The notes under the pieces are model-generated. The model had not been told where the DNA came from and did not search any database. It worked only from the letters and a program-made list of their open reading frames with translations. The position numbers and the translations under genes are program-made. Positions 17,695 through 26,598 of a stretch of 64,000 nt of DNA are shown in pieces. The stretch is from Rhodothermales bacterium. GTDB lineage: Bacteria > Bacteroidota > Rhodothermia > Rhodothermales > Bin80. Position 1 is the stretch's first letter, and the number at the start of each line of letters is the position of its first letter. Location: assembly GCA_028278205.1 (NCBI GenBank), contig JANQES010000091.1, positions 1-64,000 of the forward strand, given 5' to 3'.

Positions 17695-20685
17695 TTAGAG
17701 CCCCACATTGATGGTGAAGTAGAGCACCCGAGGCTGCGGCAGCGTCAGGAAGTCCGACGACCGCGTCGAGCTTCGCGCCCCTGTGAAGTTGACTTCGGGC
17801 TCCGGCCCGCTGTACTTCGTAGACATCCACAGATTTCGCGCCGAGAGCGTGATGCTGAGGCTGCGCACGTAGTTGCTGAACTGCGCCTTGCGGATCAAGT
17901 CCGTGAAGTCATACCGCAGGCTGATTTCACGAAGCTTGATGAAGTCGGCTTCTTCGATCCAGTTGCCGTCGAGATCCACGCCACTGTTGGTGAACTCCGT
18001 GGCCGCCACGACCTCCGCCGCCTCGATATACTCCGGCGATCCTACCGAAAATTCGGTGATGTCGGCATATTCGGGCAGGACGTTGTCGTTGTCGTCGCAG
18101 AGGCCGGCCTGGCAGGGTTCGAGCTGGCCGATCTGCACGCGGGCGATGTTGCGAGGCAGGTAGGCCCCGAAGCGGCGCGAGAAGAGGAACGTGTTGTTGT
18201 AGACGCTCAGGCCCAGGCTCCAGTCGAAGAGGCCGCTGAGGTTGAAGTTCTTCAAAAAACGAACGTTGGCCGTGAACGAGCCGCTATGATCTGGATACGG
18301 CAGACCGAAGAACTGGCGGTCGGGTTCACCGTCGCCGTCTTCGTCGGTCGTGGTCAGTTCGGCGCCGGCATAAGTGCCGTCGTCGTTGAACGTCGCGCGC
18401 GAAGACCACGTGTAGAAGGCGTCACGCGGGAGGCCTTCTTTAATGACCTGCGTGTCGAAGCCAGAGAAGATGGGCTGCGCGCCGCCGAGGTCTTGCACTT
18501 CGTTTTCGGCGTAGTTCCAGATCAGGCCGAAGTCGAGACCGAAGTTGCGCGTCTGGATGGGCGCGGCCGTCAGGCTTGCTTCGATGCCCCATCCCTGCGA
18601 CTCGCCCACGTTGAAGGGCACGTCGCTGGCCGTCTGGCCGGACGAAGGCGCGTTCTCGAAGTCGATGATCGAGTTTTTGGCCCACTGCTTATAGTAGGTC
18701 AACTCCAGGCCGACGTTGTTGAAGAGCTCAGACTCCAGGCCCAGTTCCAACTCACGGATGCGTTCGGGCTCGATCTCGACGTTGCCGATGAAGTCGAGCA
18801 CGGCACCGGCGCCGTAGCCGGAGGGCTCAGCAGCCCAGCGCAGGAACGACCCGTCGAGCAGCCCCGGAAGCTGGCCGGTCTCGCCATAGGCCGCGCGGAA
18901 CTTCAGGAAGTTGACCTGACGCGGCAGATTGATCATCTGATCCATGCGCAACGCCAGACTAGCCTTCGGATACCAGATGGCCGGCGCCTGTTCGCCCACC
19001 GTGCTGGCAAAGTCGCGGCGGACGCCCAACGTCAGGAAGATCTTGTTCTGGAAAGCGAGTTCCTGCTGGCCGAAGACCCCCGCTTCGCGCTGATGCAGGA
19101 AATCCTCATCCGCCGTGATGAAGTCCGCCCCGGCGCCGAGGTTCGTGATCAGTTCGGTCGAGAAGTTCTGCTTGGTCGCGTTCGAAATGCGCCAGATGCG
19201 GTTGAATGCCTGGGTCCCGACAATCGAGGTGGCCTCAATCGCCGGCGTGATGTTGTAGCTGTAGCGAGCGTTGAAGTCGTACGTATACTGCTCGTTGCGC
19301 CGGTTGAAGATGTTGCGCTCGCCGTTGGTCCGCCCTGAATAACTCAGGTTCGACGGATACGTCTGGTCGGCGCGCATGTCCGTGCCGTCGAAACCGACCG
19401 AGGCGCGCAGGCGCAGGTTCTCGATAGGCTGGTATTCGACCTCCGCCGAAGCCAGGAAACGCGTGATGCGCGAGCGGTTGGTGAGGTTTTCGATGGCCGT
19501 GCTGTCGGTGAAGATAAACGGCGAAGAGGCCAGCAGCGTGTTGCCCAGATAGCCGAAGATGTTGTTGTCGTTCTGGGGCCGGTCGATCTCGTTGAGCGTG
19601 TACCCGGCGTTGGCGCGGACGGTCACCTTCGACACCGGGAACGCCTCGAAGTTGGCCCGAAAGCTCTGGCGGTCCTGGGCGTTGTTGTTGATGTGGCCTT
19701 CCTCCAGCGATTTCTCGTAGGAGGTGAAGTAGCGCACGTCGTCCGATCCACCTGAAAGACTGATCGAGTGTTTGGCGATCTGACCGTCCCGGAAGAAGGC
19801 GTTGGCCGTCTCCGGGGTGCCCGCCGTCTCGCGGGTGTATTCTTCGAACTGCTGGTTGGCGCCGAAGACGCCCTTGTAATTAACGTTGAAGGGCACCACA
19901 CCGCCGCCGGCAAGCTTGCCGCGTTTGGTGGTAATGAGCACCACGCCGTTCGAGCCGCTGGTGCCGTAGAGCGCGGCGCCGGCAGGCCCTTTCAGGATAT
20001 CGATGCTCTCGATGTCTTCGGGGTTGAGGTTTGCCAGCATCCCGACACCCTGGCCGCCGACAGCCACGCCTAAGCCGCCACCCGTAACCTGGGCGTTATC
20101 GACACGCACGCCGTCTACGTAGATGACGGGCTGGCCGCTGCCGTTGAGCCCCGTCGAAGAACGCATCACAAAACGAATGCCACCCCCGACGTTGCCCGAC
20201 GAAGGCTGCACGCTGACGCCGGCCACCTTGCCGTTCAACAGCTGCGAAATATCCTGGTAGGAGTTCTGCTCTTGCAGCTTCGACGCATCGACGCGCGAGA
20301 CCGCCACTTCGGCCCGCGCCTTCGACGTCGACGAGGCAATACCCGTGACGACGACTTCTTCGAGGCCGGTGTAGTCGGGCGCCAGCGCCACATCGAGCGT
20401 GTTGCTGCCGCTCGAAAGCGAGTACGCCTGTTCGCTAGACTTAAAGCCGATGAAGGTCACCCGTACGGTGTAACTGCCCGTGGGGATGCCCGTGATGGTG
20501 TAGTTGCCGTCGATATCGGCAGCGGCGCCGGAGGCCGTCTCTACGATCAAGACGTTGGCCCCCGGCAGCGGATCGCCCGACTCAGCGTCGGTGATGGTGC
20601 CGCTGAGCGTGCCGGTCTGCGCCAGGGCAAGCCCCGGCACAAGCAGCAGACCCAGCAAGGGTAGGAGCGTACGTAACGTTCTCAT
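17695..20685 (-). CDS. SusC/RagA-family TonB-linked transporter (copy B)
   Basis: About 996 residues from the ATG at 20685 (MRTLRTLLPLLGLLLVPGLALA, a good signal peptide); the frame is open to 20781 but the extra 32 residues look like leader. Carboxypeptidase-regulatory-like domain TLSGTITDAESGDPLPGANV, plug with ISQLLNGKVAGVSVQPSSG and ILKGPAGAALYGTSGSNGV, and a barrel ending PRVLYFTINVGL. It is a close paralogue of the SusC at 22634: the first 200 mature residues are nearly the same. It forms an operon with the SusD at 16339, the GWxTD gene following. Substrate unknown. Confidence 0.93.
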   Translation of the reverse strand: MRTLRTLLPLLGLLLVPGLALAQTGTLSGTITDAESGDPLPGANVLIVETASGAAADIDGNYTITGIPTGSYTVRVTFIGFKSSEQAYSLSSGSNTLDVALAPDYTGLEEVVVTGIASSTSKARAEVAVSRVDASKLQEQNSYQDISQLLNGKVAGVSVQPSSGNVGGGIRFVMRSSTGLNGSGQPVIYVDGVRVDNAQVTGGGLGVAVGGQGVGMLANLNPEDIESIDILKGPAGAALYGTSGSNGVVLITTKRGKLAGGGVVPFNVNYKGVFGANQQFEEYTRETAGTPETANAFFRDGQIAKHSISLSGGSDDVRYFTSYEKSLEEGHINNNAQDRQSFRANFEAFPVSKVTVRANAGYTLNEIDRPQNDNNIFGYLGNTLLASSPFIFTDSTAIENLTNRSRITRFLASAEVEYQPIENLRLRASVGFDGTDMRADQTYPSNLSYSGRTNGERNIFNRRNEQYTYDFNARYSYNITPAIEATSIVGTQAFNRIWRISNATKQNFSTELITNLGAGADFITADEDFLHQREAGVFGQQELAFQNKIFLTLGVRRDFASTVGEQAPAIWYPKASLALRMDQMINLPRQVNFLKFRAAYGETGQLPGLLDGSFLRWAAEPSGYGAGAVLDFIGNVEIEPERIRELELGLESELFNNVGLELTYYKQWAKNSIIDFENAPSSGQTASDVPFNVGESQGWGIEASLTAAPIQTRNFGLDFGLIWNYAENEVQDLGGAQPIFSGFDTQVIKEGLPRDAFYTWSSRATFNDDGTYAGAELTTTDEDGDGEPDRQFFGLPYPDHSGSFTANVRFLKNFNLSGLFDWSLGLSVYNNTFLFSRRFGAYLPRNIARVQIGQLEPCQAGLCDDNDNVLPEYADITEFSVGSPEYIEAAEVVAATEFTNSGVDLDGNWIEEADFIKLREISLRYDFTDLIRKAQFSNYVRSLSITLSARNLWMSTKYSGPEPEVNFTGARSSTRSSDFLTLPQPRVLYFTINVGL

Positions 20686-21257
20686 GGGTATGGTCCGGTG
20701 AGTGAGTAGTGAACTGTGATGAAACGCCGGGCAGCGCCAGGGAGCCAACAGCGTTGCGGCGTCTCGCTCCGGGCGCAACACTGCGCGAGAGCGAAAGGGG
20801 GCATACGATGATTCTAAGTGAGCTTCCCAGGGGGCGTATACCGTTTTAGAGGGGGCCGATACGATAGGAAGTTCCGGCCTTGATTGCCAGGATAAAACGT
20901 ATTATTCACGCAATACCCGTACTGCCTTTTCTCGCTTAAGCGTCCGCTGCTGTGTTTGAACCGTGCCCTCTCGCACATGAACGGTGTGAGCCTCTTTCTG
21001 AGGCGAATAATGGAAAAACACCCTTCTTCTGCTCTTCATTCCGTATTCACAGAAAAGGCATTAACCGAATCGGAAGCGCCTTACGCTCTCCCGAATGAGC
21101 CCCTAAAATTCTACTTCCAGGCATGTTGCGTAAGTGGCAATACTCCCCTTTATGTTGAAATGGAAAGTCCTACTGCATTTGTAGTGGAAACACTCACGTC
21201 TGTAGGGGTGCCAATTGCGAATGGGCCTCGATTGCCATCGTTTTTTTACCAGACAAC

Positions 21258-21291
21258 GGAAGCCGCGCCGTATAAATACAGCGCGGCTTCC
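21258..21291. repeat. GC-rich hairpin GGAAGCCGCGC after susD copy A
   Basis: GGAAGCCGCGC (21258-21268) pairs perfectly with GCGCGGCTTCC (21281-21291). A degenerate relative (AGCCACGCCGTTCGAATACAGCGCGGCT region, 26213-26242) occupies the same place after the GWxTD remnant. Similar GAAGCC...GGCTTC hairpins form the core of the composite repeats at 40000 and 41727. It lacks a clear T-tract; a terminator role is possible. Confidence 0.6.
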
Positions 21292-21302
21292 TCATGCAAG
21301 CC

Positions 21303-21331
21303 TTTAGATTTTCCGACCAGGAAAATCTAAA
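21303..21331 (-). repeat. AT-rich stem-loop at the susD stop codon
   Basis: TTTAGATTTTCC pairs perfectly with GGAAAATCTAAA around loop GACCA, directly adjoining the stop at 21333. Second member of the stop-codon hairpin family (see 16314). Confidence 0.75.
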
Positions 21332-21332
21332 T

Positions 21333-22559
21333 CTAAAAATTTTCGTTGTTATTGCGTTCGCTCTGCGTGATAGGCAGGTATTGCCACGTCTCCGGACCCA
21401 GGTGCCAGGTCTCCATACGGCGCTGATCGACCAGGCGGAACCCCTCGGCGAATAATTCCTTCTCCCGCTCAAACATAAGTCCCTCCAAATCGATGGAATC
21501 CAGCGGATCGAGGCTGGAGACGGCGCGCACTGCGTTGACACGGGCTAGCGCCCCGGCGGCATTGCCGTCGCGGAGATCGACCTCCGCCAGCATCAAGGTG
21601 TTCTCCTGCCAGGTCGCAAAATCGATAGGCGCGTTGTTGGCGAGATACTTGGCCTGGCGGTAGAAGAGGGTCGGGGCAACCCCCGCATCCGGGTCTCCGT
21701 CATTGCCCTCAATCACCTCAAGCTGAACACGCACGACTTCAGCCGGATCAGCATCGACGATCTCCTTGTAGCGAAAATCGCAGACCCACTGCGTGCGTCC
21801 GATCCCGGCTTGCTGGTAATAGCGATTTTGAGATTCGACGCTGTGCTGGGATTGGAACGGCGCATCGCCGTCTTCGAGGCCGTTCTGGGCCGCCGCCTGC
21901 GCCGCCCCGTAATCCCCCTGGTAGAGGTGAATACGCGCGATGAGCGTGTTGACAACCCGCGTCTGGTAGGCATCGGCAAAGCCTAACGAAGCGTTCAGCT
22001 TGTCGAGCGCCTGGGCATACATCTCAGCCGACGGGATGAACGGGCCGGCATCGATAACCCCGCCGCCCATGCGTGGCTCCAGGCCGAAGAAGGTGGCGTA
22101 GAAGTACCGCGCCACGCCTCCATAGAAATTACCCACAAACTGCGCTTCGCGCTGGAGTTCAGCATCCTCGAACTCAATTTCGGCAATACGCTCAAGGAGT
22201 TGATCCGAGAACAACCGCAATTCGCCGAGCCCGGTGAAGGGGTTGTCTACCGAGTTGTTGTCGAGGGTGATTTCGCCGATATCGATCTCCTGGTAGGTAG
22301 GAAACGTGGCATTGGGCACGCGTTGGTCGAAGATGAGTTGGTCAGAGAGTCCATCCGAGAGCATCGCCAGGCGGTCGTGGGTCGTTGCAAAACGCGTCTG
22401 CAGCCCGGTGATCAGGAAAGACACCTGGCTCTCCGTGGTCAGTTGCCCGTTGTCGATGGTATCGACGGGCAGATCGACATCCTCGACGAAGCTGTCGCAC
22501 CCTGCAACGAGCAGGACCGCGAGCAGCGAGGCCAGGATGGTGGATGTCAAAGTTCGCAT
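21333..22559 (-). CDS. SusD-like lipoprotein (duplicated module, copy A)
   Basis: 408 residues; lipoprotein signal MRTLTSTILASLLAVLLVAGC then DSFVEDVDLPVDTIDN. Nearly every landmark of the copy B SusD is present: LIFDQRVPNATFP, NFYGGVARYFYA, ALDKLNASLGFADAYQTRVV, WQENTLMLAEVDLRDGNAAGA, RLVDQRRMETWHL and ITQSERNNNENF. The leader GGAGATAGAATCATG is the same as in copy B. It pairs with the SusC at 22634. Sequence differences in the central region (for example an extra DGDPDAGVAPT stretch) may reflect a different ligand. Confidence 0.9.
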   Translation of the reverse strand: MRTLTSTILASLLAVLLVAGCDSFVEDVDLPVDTIDNGQLTTESQVSFLITGLQTRFATTHDRLAMLSDGLSDQLIFDQRVPNATFPTYQEIDIGEITLDNNSVDNPFTGLGELRLFSDQLLERIAEIEFEDAELQREAQFVGNFYGGVARYFYATFFGLEPRMGGGVIDAGPFIPSAEMYAQALDKLNASLGFADAYQTRVVNTLIARIHLYQGDYGAAQAAAQNGLEDGDAPFQSQHSVESQNRYYQQAGIGRTQWVCDFRYKEIVDADPAEVVRVQLEVIEGNDGDPDAGVAPTLFYRQAKYLANNAPIDFATWQENTLMLAEVDLRDGNAAGALARVNAVRAVSSLDPLDSIDLEGLMFEREKELFAEGFRLVDQRRMETWHLGPETWQYLPITQSERNNNENF

Positions 22560-22590
22560 GATTCTATCTCCAAGAATGGCGTTTTCGAGA

Positions 22591-22635
22591 AAGTGTTTTG
22601 GTGTTTTTTAGCTCGTGAACGAGCTAAAAAACACT
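22591..22635. repeat. Inverted repeat overlapping the SusC copy A stop
   Basis: GTGTTTTTTAGCTCGT and ACGAGCTAAAAAACAC form a perfect 16-bp stem (22602-22617 / 22618-22634, almost no loop), with an extra GTGTTTTG word at the left. The right arm includes the TAG stop of the SusC gene (22634-22636). It occupies the SusC-SusD junction, like the element at 17599 and the stem at 10228. Confidence 0.8.
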
Positions 22636-25600
22636 AAAGCCCAATCGAGATCGTGCCGTAGATCACCCGTGGGCTGGGCAGCGTCAGGAAATCCTGGGCG
22701 CGGGAGGCATCGCGTGCGCCTCGGAAGCTCACTTCCGGGTCAGCGCCGCTATAGGTAGTCGACGTCCAGACGTTACGCGCCGAGAGCGTGAAGCTGAGGC
22801 TGCGCACATAGGTGTCGATCCGCCTTTTGCGCAACAGATCCGTGAAGTCGTAGCGCAGGCTGATCTCGCGCAGCTTGAAGAAGTCGGCGTCTTCAATGAA
22901 GTTGCCCCGGGTGGCAATGCCCTGGAAGGTGGTCGTCGTGCCGGCCACCGTCTCCGCCGCCTCGATATATTCGGGCGAGCCTACTTCGAAGGCTTGCAGG
23001 TTGGCATCCTGAAACTCGGGCAGAATGTTGCCGTCGTCGTCGCAGAAGTTAAAATCGCAGGGTTCGGCAGCGCCGATCTGTACCTGCGCCCGGTTGCGCT
23101 CGAAGTGCCCGCCGAAGATGGCCTGGAACCGGGCGGTGCTGTTGTAGATGCTGTTGCCCAGTTGCCAGTCGGCCAGCACATTGAGGTTGAAGTTTTTGAG
23201 GAACCGGACGTTAACCGAGAACGACCCGTTGTGCTCCGGATACGGAATGCCGAAGAACGCGCGCTCGGTCTGGCCGTCTCCGTCCTCGTCGGTGGTCGTT
23301 AATTCCGGCCCGGCGTAGACGCCGTCCTCGTCGAAGGTGGCGCGGGTGGCGAAGGTGTAGAACGCATCGCGCGGCAGACCGACCTCGATCACGTTGGTGT
23401 CGAAGGCGTCGAAGATGGGCTGCGCGCCGCCGAGGTCGTCCACTTCGTTTTTCTGATAGTTCCAGATGGCCGTGAAATCGACCCCGAAGGTGCGGCTGCG
23501 GATCGGCGCCGCCGTCAGGCTCGTTTCGAAGCCCCATCCCCGCGATCCGCCGACGTTGAACGGAATGCCGTTGAAATCCAAATTGGTGAAGGCCGACAGG
23601 CCCGTCGAAGGCGCGGCCACAAAGTCGATAATCGAGTCTTCGGCCCACTGCCAGTAGTAGGTGACGTCGAACCCGACGTTATTAAAGAGTTCGGTCTCCA
23701 GCCCCACTTCAAGCTCGCGGACGCGTTCCGGCTCGATCTCGGTGTTGCCGATGAAGTCGATCACGGCGCCAGCGCCGTAGCCCGAAGCTTCCGCCGACCA
23801 CCGCAGCGCCGAGGCATCGAGCAGCGACGGCAACTGCCCGGTCTCGCCGTAGGCCGCCCGCAGCTTCAGGAAGTTGATCTGCCGGGGCAAAATCCCGAAT
23901 TGATCCAGCCGCACGGCGAAGCTGGCTTTCGGATACCAGATGGCCGACGCCTCGGAGCCGACGGCGCTGGCATAGTCGCGGCGCAGCCCCAGGGTCAGGA
24001 AGAGCTGCTCATTCAACGCAAATTCCTGCTGGCCGAAGAGGCCGGCCTCACGCGCGTGGAGGAAGTCTTCGTCGCCGCCGAAGAAGTCGGCCCCGGCGCC
24101 GACGTTCGTGGTCAGTTCCGTCTGGAAATCTTCCTTCTGAATGAAGAACGTGCGCCGGATGCGGTTGAACGCCTGCCCGCCCACGATGGACGTGGCCCGC
24201 AGCGATGGGCTCAGGTTGTAGGTGTAGCGAGCGTTGACGTCGTAGGTATACTGCTCGTTGCGGCGTTCGAAAATGCTTCGCCGTCCATTGTCGGTGCCCG
24301 AGTAGGAAAAGTTGGAGGGCCGTGTGTTGTCGTTGCGTAATTCCGTGCCGTCGAAGCCGACCGCCGCGCGGATCCTCAAGTTGGGGATCAGTTCATACTC
24401 CGCCTCCACCGAGCCGATGAACCGCGTAATGCGGTTGATGTCCGAAAGGGATTCGATGGCGGTGCTGTCGGTGAAGATGAAGGGCGTGGGCGCCAGCAGC
24501 GAGTTGCCCAGATAGCCCAGGACGTTATTATCGTTCTCGGGCCGTGTGATTTCGTTGAGGGTGAAGTTGCTATTGGCCCGCAACGTCAGTTTTTGCAGCG
24601 GAAAGGCTTCGAAATTAGCCCGGAAGCTCTGCCGGTCTTGCTTGTTGTTGCGCAGGTGGCCCTCCTCGAAGCGTTTATCGTAGGATGCAAAATACCGCAC
24701 GACATCGCTCCCGCCGGAGGCGCTCAACGAATGCTGCGAAATCATCCCGTCTCGGAAGAAGCCGTTGGCGACGTCCGGGGTGGCGGCATTGACCCGGTTG
24801 TATTCGTCGGCCTGCTGGTTGGCGCCGAGGACGCCCTTGTAGTTGATGCTCAGGGGCGCAATGCCGGTAGCGCCGAGCCGTCCGCGTTTGGTCTTAATCA
24901 GGATGACGCCGTTCGAGCCGCTGGTGCCGTAGAGCGCCGCCCCGGCAGGCCCCTTCAAGATATCGACGCTCTCGATGTCTTCGGGGTTGAGGTTGGCCAG
25001 CATCGAGGTGCCCTGCCCGCCGACGCCAAAGCCGTTGGCCGCGATAGACCCCGGCCCCCCGATCTCATCATTGTCGATGCGCACCCCGTCGATGTAGATG
25101 ATCGGTTGGCCCTGGCCGTTGAGGCCCGTCGAGGACCGCATCACAAAGCGAATGCCGCCCCCGACGTTGCCCGACGACGGCTGCACGCTGACACCGGCCA
25201 CCTTGCCGTTCAAGAGTTGCGAGACATCCTGATAGGCATTCTGCTCCAGGAGCTGCGCGGCGTCTACGCGCGAGACCGCCACTTCGGCCCGCGCCTTCGA
25301 CGTCGACGAGGCGATGCCCGTGATGACGACCTCTTCGAGACCGGTATAATCGGGCTCAAGCACCACGTCGAGCGTGGCGGTGCCGCTCGAAACCGAATAG
25401 GCCTGTTCATTGGTCTTAAAACCGATGAACGACACACGCACCGTGTAGGCGCCTGGAGTAATGCCGGAGATGGTGTACTGGCCGTCGACACCGGCAGCAG
25501 CGCCAACGGCAAGCTCCACGATAAAGACATTGGCGCCGGGTAACGGATCGCCCGACTCGGCGTCGGTGATGGTGCCGCTGAGGGTGCCGTTCTGCGCCAG

Positions 25601-25660
25601 GGCCAGCCCCGGCATCAACACCCCTATCGCTACGCAGAAGAGCAGAAAACGTAGCGACAT
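22634..25660 (-). CDS. SusC/RagA-family TonB-linked transporter (copy A)
   Basis: About 1008 residues from the ATG at 25660 (MSLRFLLFCVAIGVLMPGLALA). An alternative ATG at 25714 has a better Shine-Dalgarno (AGAGGT) and would give a longer signal peptide n-region. Domains as in copy B: carboxypeptidase-regulatory-like (TLSGTITDAESGDPLPGANV), plug (ISxLLNGKVAGVSVQPSSG, ILKGPAGAALYGTSGSNGV) and barrel ending PRVIYGTISIGL. The plugs of copies A and B are almost the same, while the barrels differ more, which suggests duplication followed by divergence in ligand choice. Partner of the SusD at 21333. Confidence 0.93.
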   Translation of the reverse strand: MSLRFLLFCVAIGVLMPGLALAQNGTLSGTITDAESGDPLPGANVFIVELAVGAAAGVDGQYTISGITPGAYTVRVSFIGFKTNEQAYSVSSGTATLDVVLEPDYTGLEEVVITGIASSTSKARAEVAVSRVDAAQLLEQNAYQDVSQLLNGKVAGVSVQPSSGNVGGGIRFVMRSSTGLNGQGQPIIYIDGVRIDNDEIGGPGSIAANGFGVGGQGTSMLANLNPEDIESVDILKGPAGAALYGTSGSNGVILIKTKRGRLGATGIAPLSINYKGVLGANQQADEYNRVNAATPDVANGFFRDGMISQHSLSASGGSDVVRYFASYDKRFEEGHLRNNKQDRQSFRANFEAFPLQKLTLRANSNFTLNEITRPENDNNVLGYLGNSLLAPTPFIFTDSTAIESLSDINRITRFIGSVEAEYELIPNLRIRAAVGFDGTELRNDNTRPSNFSYSGTDNGRRSIFERRNEQYTYDVNARYTYNLSPSLRATSIVGGQAFNRIRRTFFIQKEDFQTELTTNVGAGADFFGGDEDFLHAREAGLFGQQEFALNEQLFLTLGLRRDYASAVGSEASAIWYPKASFAVRLDQFGILPRQINFLKLRAAYGETGQLPSLLDASALRWSAEASGYGAGAVIDFIGNTEIEPERVRELEVGLETELFNNVGFDVTYYWQWAEDSIIDFVAAPSTGLSAFTNLDFNGIPFNVGGSRGWGFETSLTAAPIRSRTFGVDFTAIWNYQKNEVDDLGGAQPIFDAFDTNVIEVGLPRDAFYTFATRATFDEDGVYAGPELTTTDEDGDGQTERAFFGIPYPEHNGSFSVNVRFLKNFNLNVLADWQLGNSIYNSTARFQAIFGGHFERNRAQVQIGAAEPCDFNFCDDDGNILPEFQDANLQAFEVGSPEYIEAAETVAGTTTTFQGIATRGNFIEDADFFKLREISLRYDFTDLLRKRRIDTYVRSLSFTLSARNVWTSTTYSGADPEVSFRGARDASRAQDFLTLPSPRVIYGTISIGL

Positions 25661-25753
25661 GTCTGGAAGATTCGCGCGGAAAAGTCCACGCGAACGCTGA
25701 GTAGCATAACGCATAGTACGACCTCTTGTTGATGGCTGAAACAACGTTTCGAC

Positions 25754-25782
25754 TTGACAACAAGAGCGCCGTCGCCTACTAT
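25754..25782 (+). promoter_or_regulatory. Sigma-70-like promoter TTGACA-17-TACTAT
   Basis: TTGACA (25754-25759) and TACTAT (25777-25782) are separated by exactly 17 bases. It points away from the SusC gene and reads into a short stretch that ends in a strong intrinsic terminator at 25825-25866. A perfect -35 hexamer with ideal spacing is rare by chance in such GC-rich DNA. Confidence 0.6.
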
Positions 25783-25788
25783 GCGGGT

Positions 25789-25866
25789 TGCTCAGCGGGG
25801 GCCACGCACGCCCTCGTTGTCACGGCTGTGGAAGCCTGGGTACCAGCCAGGCTCCACAGCTTTTTT
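25789..25866 (+). ncRNA. Candidate small RNA, about 78 nt
   Basis: Transcription from the promoter at 25754-25782 would start near 25789 and end in the T-run at 25861-25866. The predicted RNA has a G-rich 5' part (GCGGGTTGCTCAGCGGGGG region), an unpaired CACGCACGCCCTCGTTGTCA middle and a 3' terminator hairpin. No open frame of note lies within it. It is divergent from SusC copy A, whose start is about 95-130 bases away, so it could regulate that module, or act in trans. I do not recognise it as 6S, SRP, tmRNA or RNase P RNA. Confidence 0.5.
25825..25866 (+). terminator. Intrinsic terminator of the candidate small RNA
   Basis: GCTGTGGAAGCCTGG (25825-25839) pairs with CCAGGCTCCACAGC (25847-25860) with one bulged A, loop seven bases, followed by TTTTTT (25861-25866). 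The T-run lies only on the plus strand, so it terminates plus-strand transcription. Confidence 0.8.
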
Positions 25867-26254
25867 CATGTGCTCCCCCCCTCTCCCAGTAAGGGGCGCA
25901 TGAAAAGCATGGGCGCACGACTCACGAAAAGGATCTACCGCACATCCAACCTTCCCCCATTTCGCCGTGATCTAAAGTAGAAAGTACGGACTCTACTTTT
26001 TTCGTTTTACTGCTTACCTGTGCACCGGGGCGAATGAACGGTGCATCCTTACCTCCGAGCCGTGAGACGGAAAAATGCCCTGGAGGTTACGCTATCCAAT
26101 TGTTTGTGCACTACCCACTTTTTACCAAACATCCTTCGAATTTGGACTAATTTTAGCCATGTGATTTTTTTAACACCAATCCCAACCGTCTCATCGTTTT
26201 TAGCAATCAAATAAGCCACGCCGTTCGAATACAGCGCGGCTCCTCAAAAACGTT
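25867..26254. other. Gene-free region between the sRNA and the GWxTD remnant
   Basis: 388 bases, with a drop in GC after 25975. I see no gene. A degenerate GC hairpin (about 26213-26242) matches the position and sequence of the hairpin at 21258-21291. The rest shows no structure I can name. Confidence 0.5.
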
Positions 26255-26282
26255 TTTAGTTTTTCCGCCAGGAAAAACTAAA
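26255..26282 (-). repeat. AT-rich stem-loop overlapping the stop of the GWxTD remnant
   Basis: TTTAGTTTTTCC pairs perfectly with GGAAAAACTAAA around loop GCCA; the TAG stop (26278-26280) is inside the stem. Third member of the stop-codon hairpin family. Confidence 0.75.
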
Positions 26283-26475
26283 GCTCAAACATCAGCGACC
26301 GTTCTACGCGTTGCCCGGTGACCTCGTCCGTCACGCGCACGATCACTTTCAGTGCGTTGGCTACCACGTCGACGAGCAACGCCCGGCTCGGCGCGGGTGA
26401 AGTGCTGAATTTTTTGTAGGCAAAAACCTCACAAAAACGCCAAAATTCGCCCTTTTTAGAGCGAGCTTCGGAATA
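26278..26475 (-). pseudogene. 3' fragment of a GWxTD-family gene
   Basis: The minus-strand frame from 26475 to the TAG at 26278 reads YSEARSKKGEFWRF... and ends VIVRVTDEVTGQRVERSLMFEL. This lines up with the C-terminus of the intact GWxTD protein at 13857 (YEVESVEKGGLLRF ... VTVRITDRVTGREVERTMPLTL). An in-frame TGA at 26476-26478 and lack of any upstream match show that only about 65 codons remain. It lies upstream of SusC copy A, where the last gene of a further SusC-SusD-GWxTD unit would be. No start codon or Shine-Dalgarno is present. Confidence 0.82.
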
Positions 26476-26598
26476 TCATGATGGCTGCATATATCGGATA
26501 ATAATCAAAGAAAAAAGACTGACCGGTTCCTCGTCCACCCCGAACGGTCTCTTTCGGGGAACGACTGACGGATTCAAAAAGGGATGACCCCGGCTGTT

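Larger units (their letters stand above)
20686..21332. other. Long gap between the two SusC/SusD modules
   Basis: 647 bases with no gene I can support. A 124-codon plus-strand frame (20956-21330) has no Shine-Dalgarno site and runs through two hairpins, so I reject it. The part 20686-20785 is the SusC leader; 20800-21180 is A/T-richer and probably holds the promoter of copy B. Two hairpins lie at 21258-21291 and 21303-21331, just after the copy A SusD stop. In a simple tandem duplication a GWxTD gene would be expected here; none is present. Confidence 0.5.

Noticed and set aside
20956-21330. 124-codon plus-strand open frame in the gap between SusC/SusD modules
   Set aside because: No Shine-Dalgarno, no recognisable domain, and its last third runs through the hairpins at the end of susD. 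Probably chance in less GC-rich DNA.
26210-26282. Intrinsic terminator at the end of the GWxTD fragment
   Set aside because: The hairpins are strong but the T-rich tract is on the wrong side for minus-strand transcription, so I list them as repeats rather than as a proven terminator.
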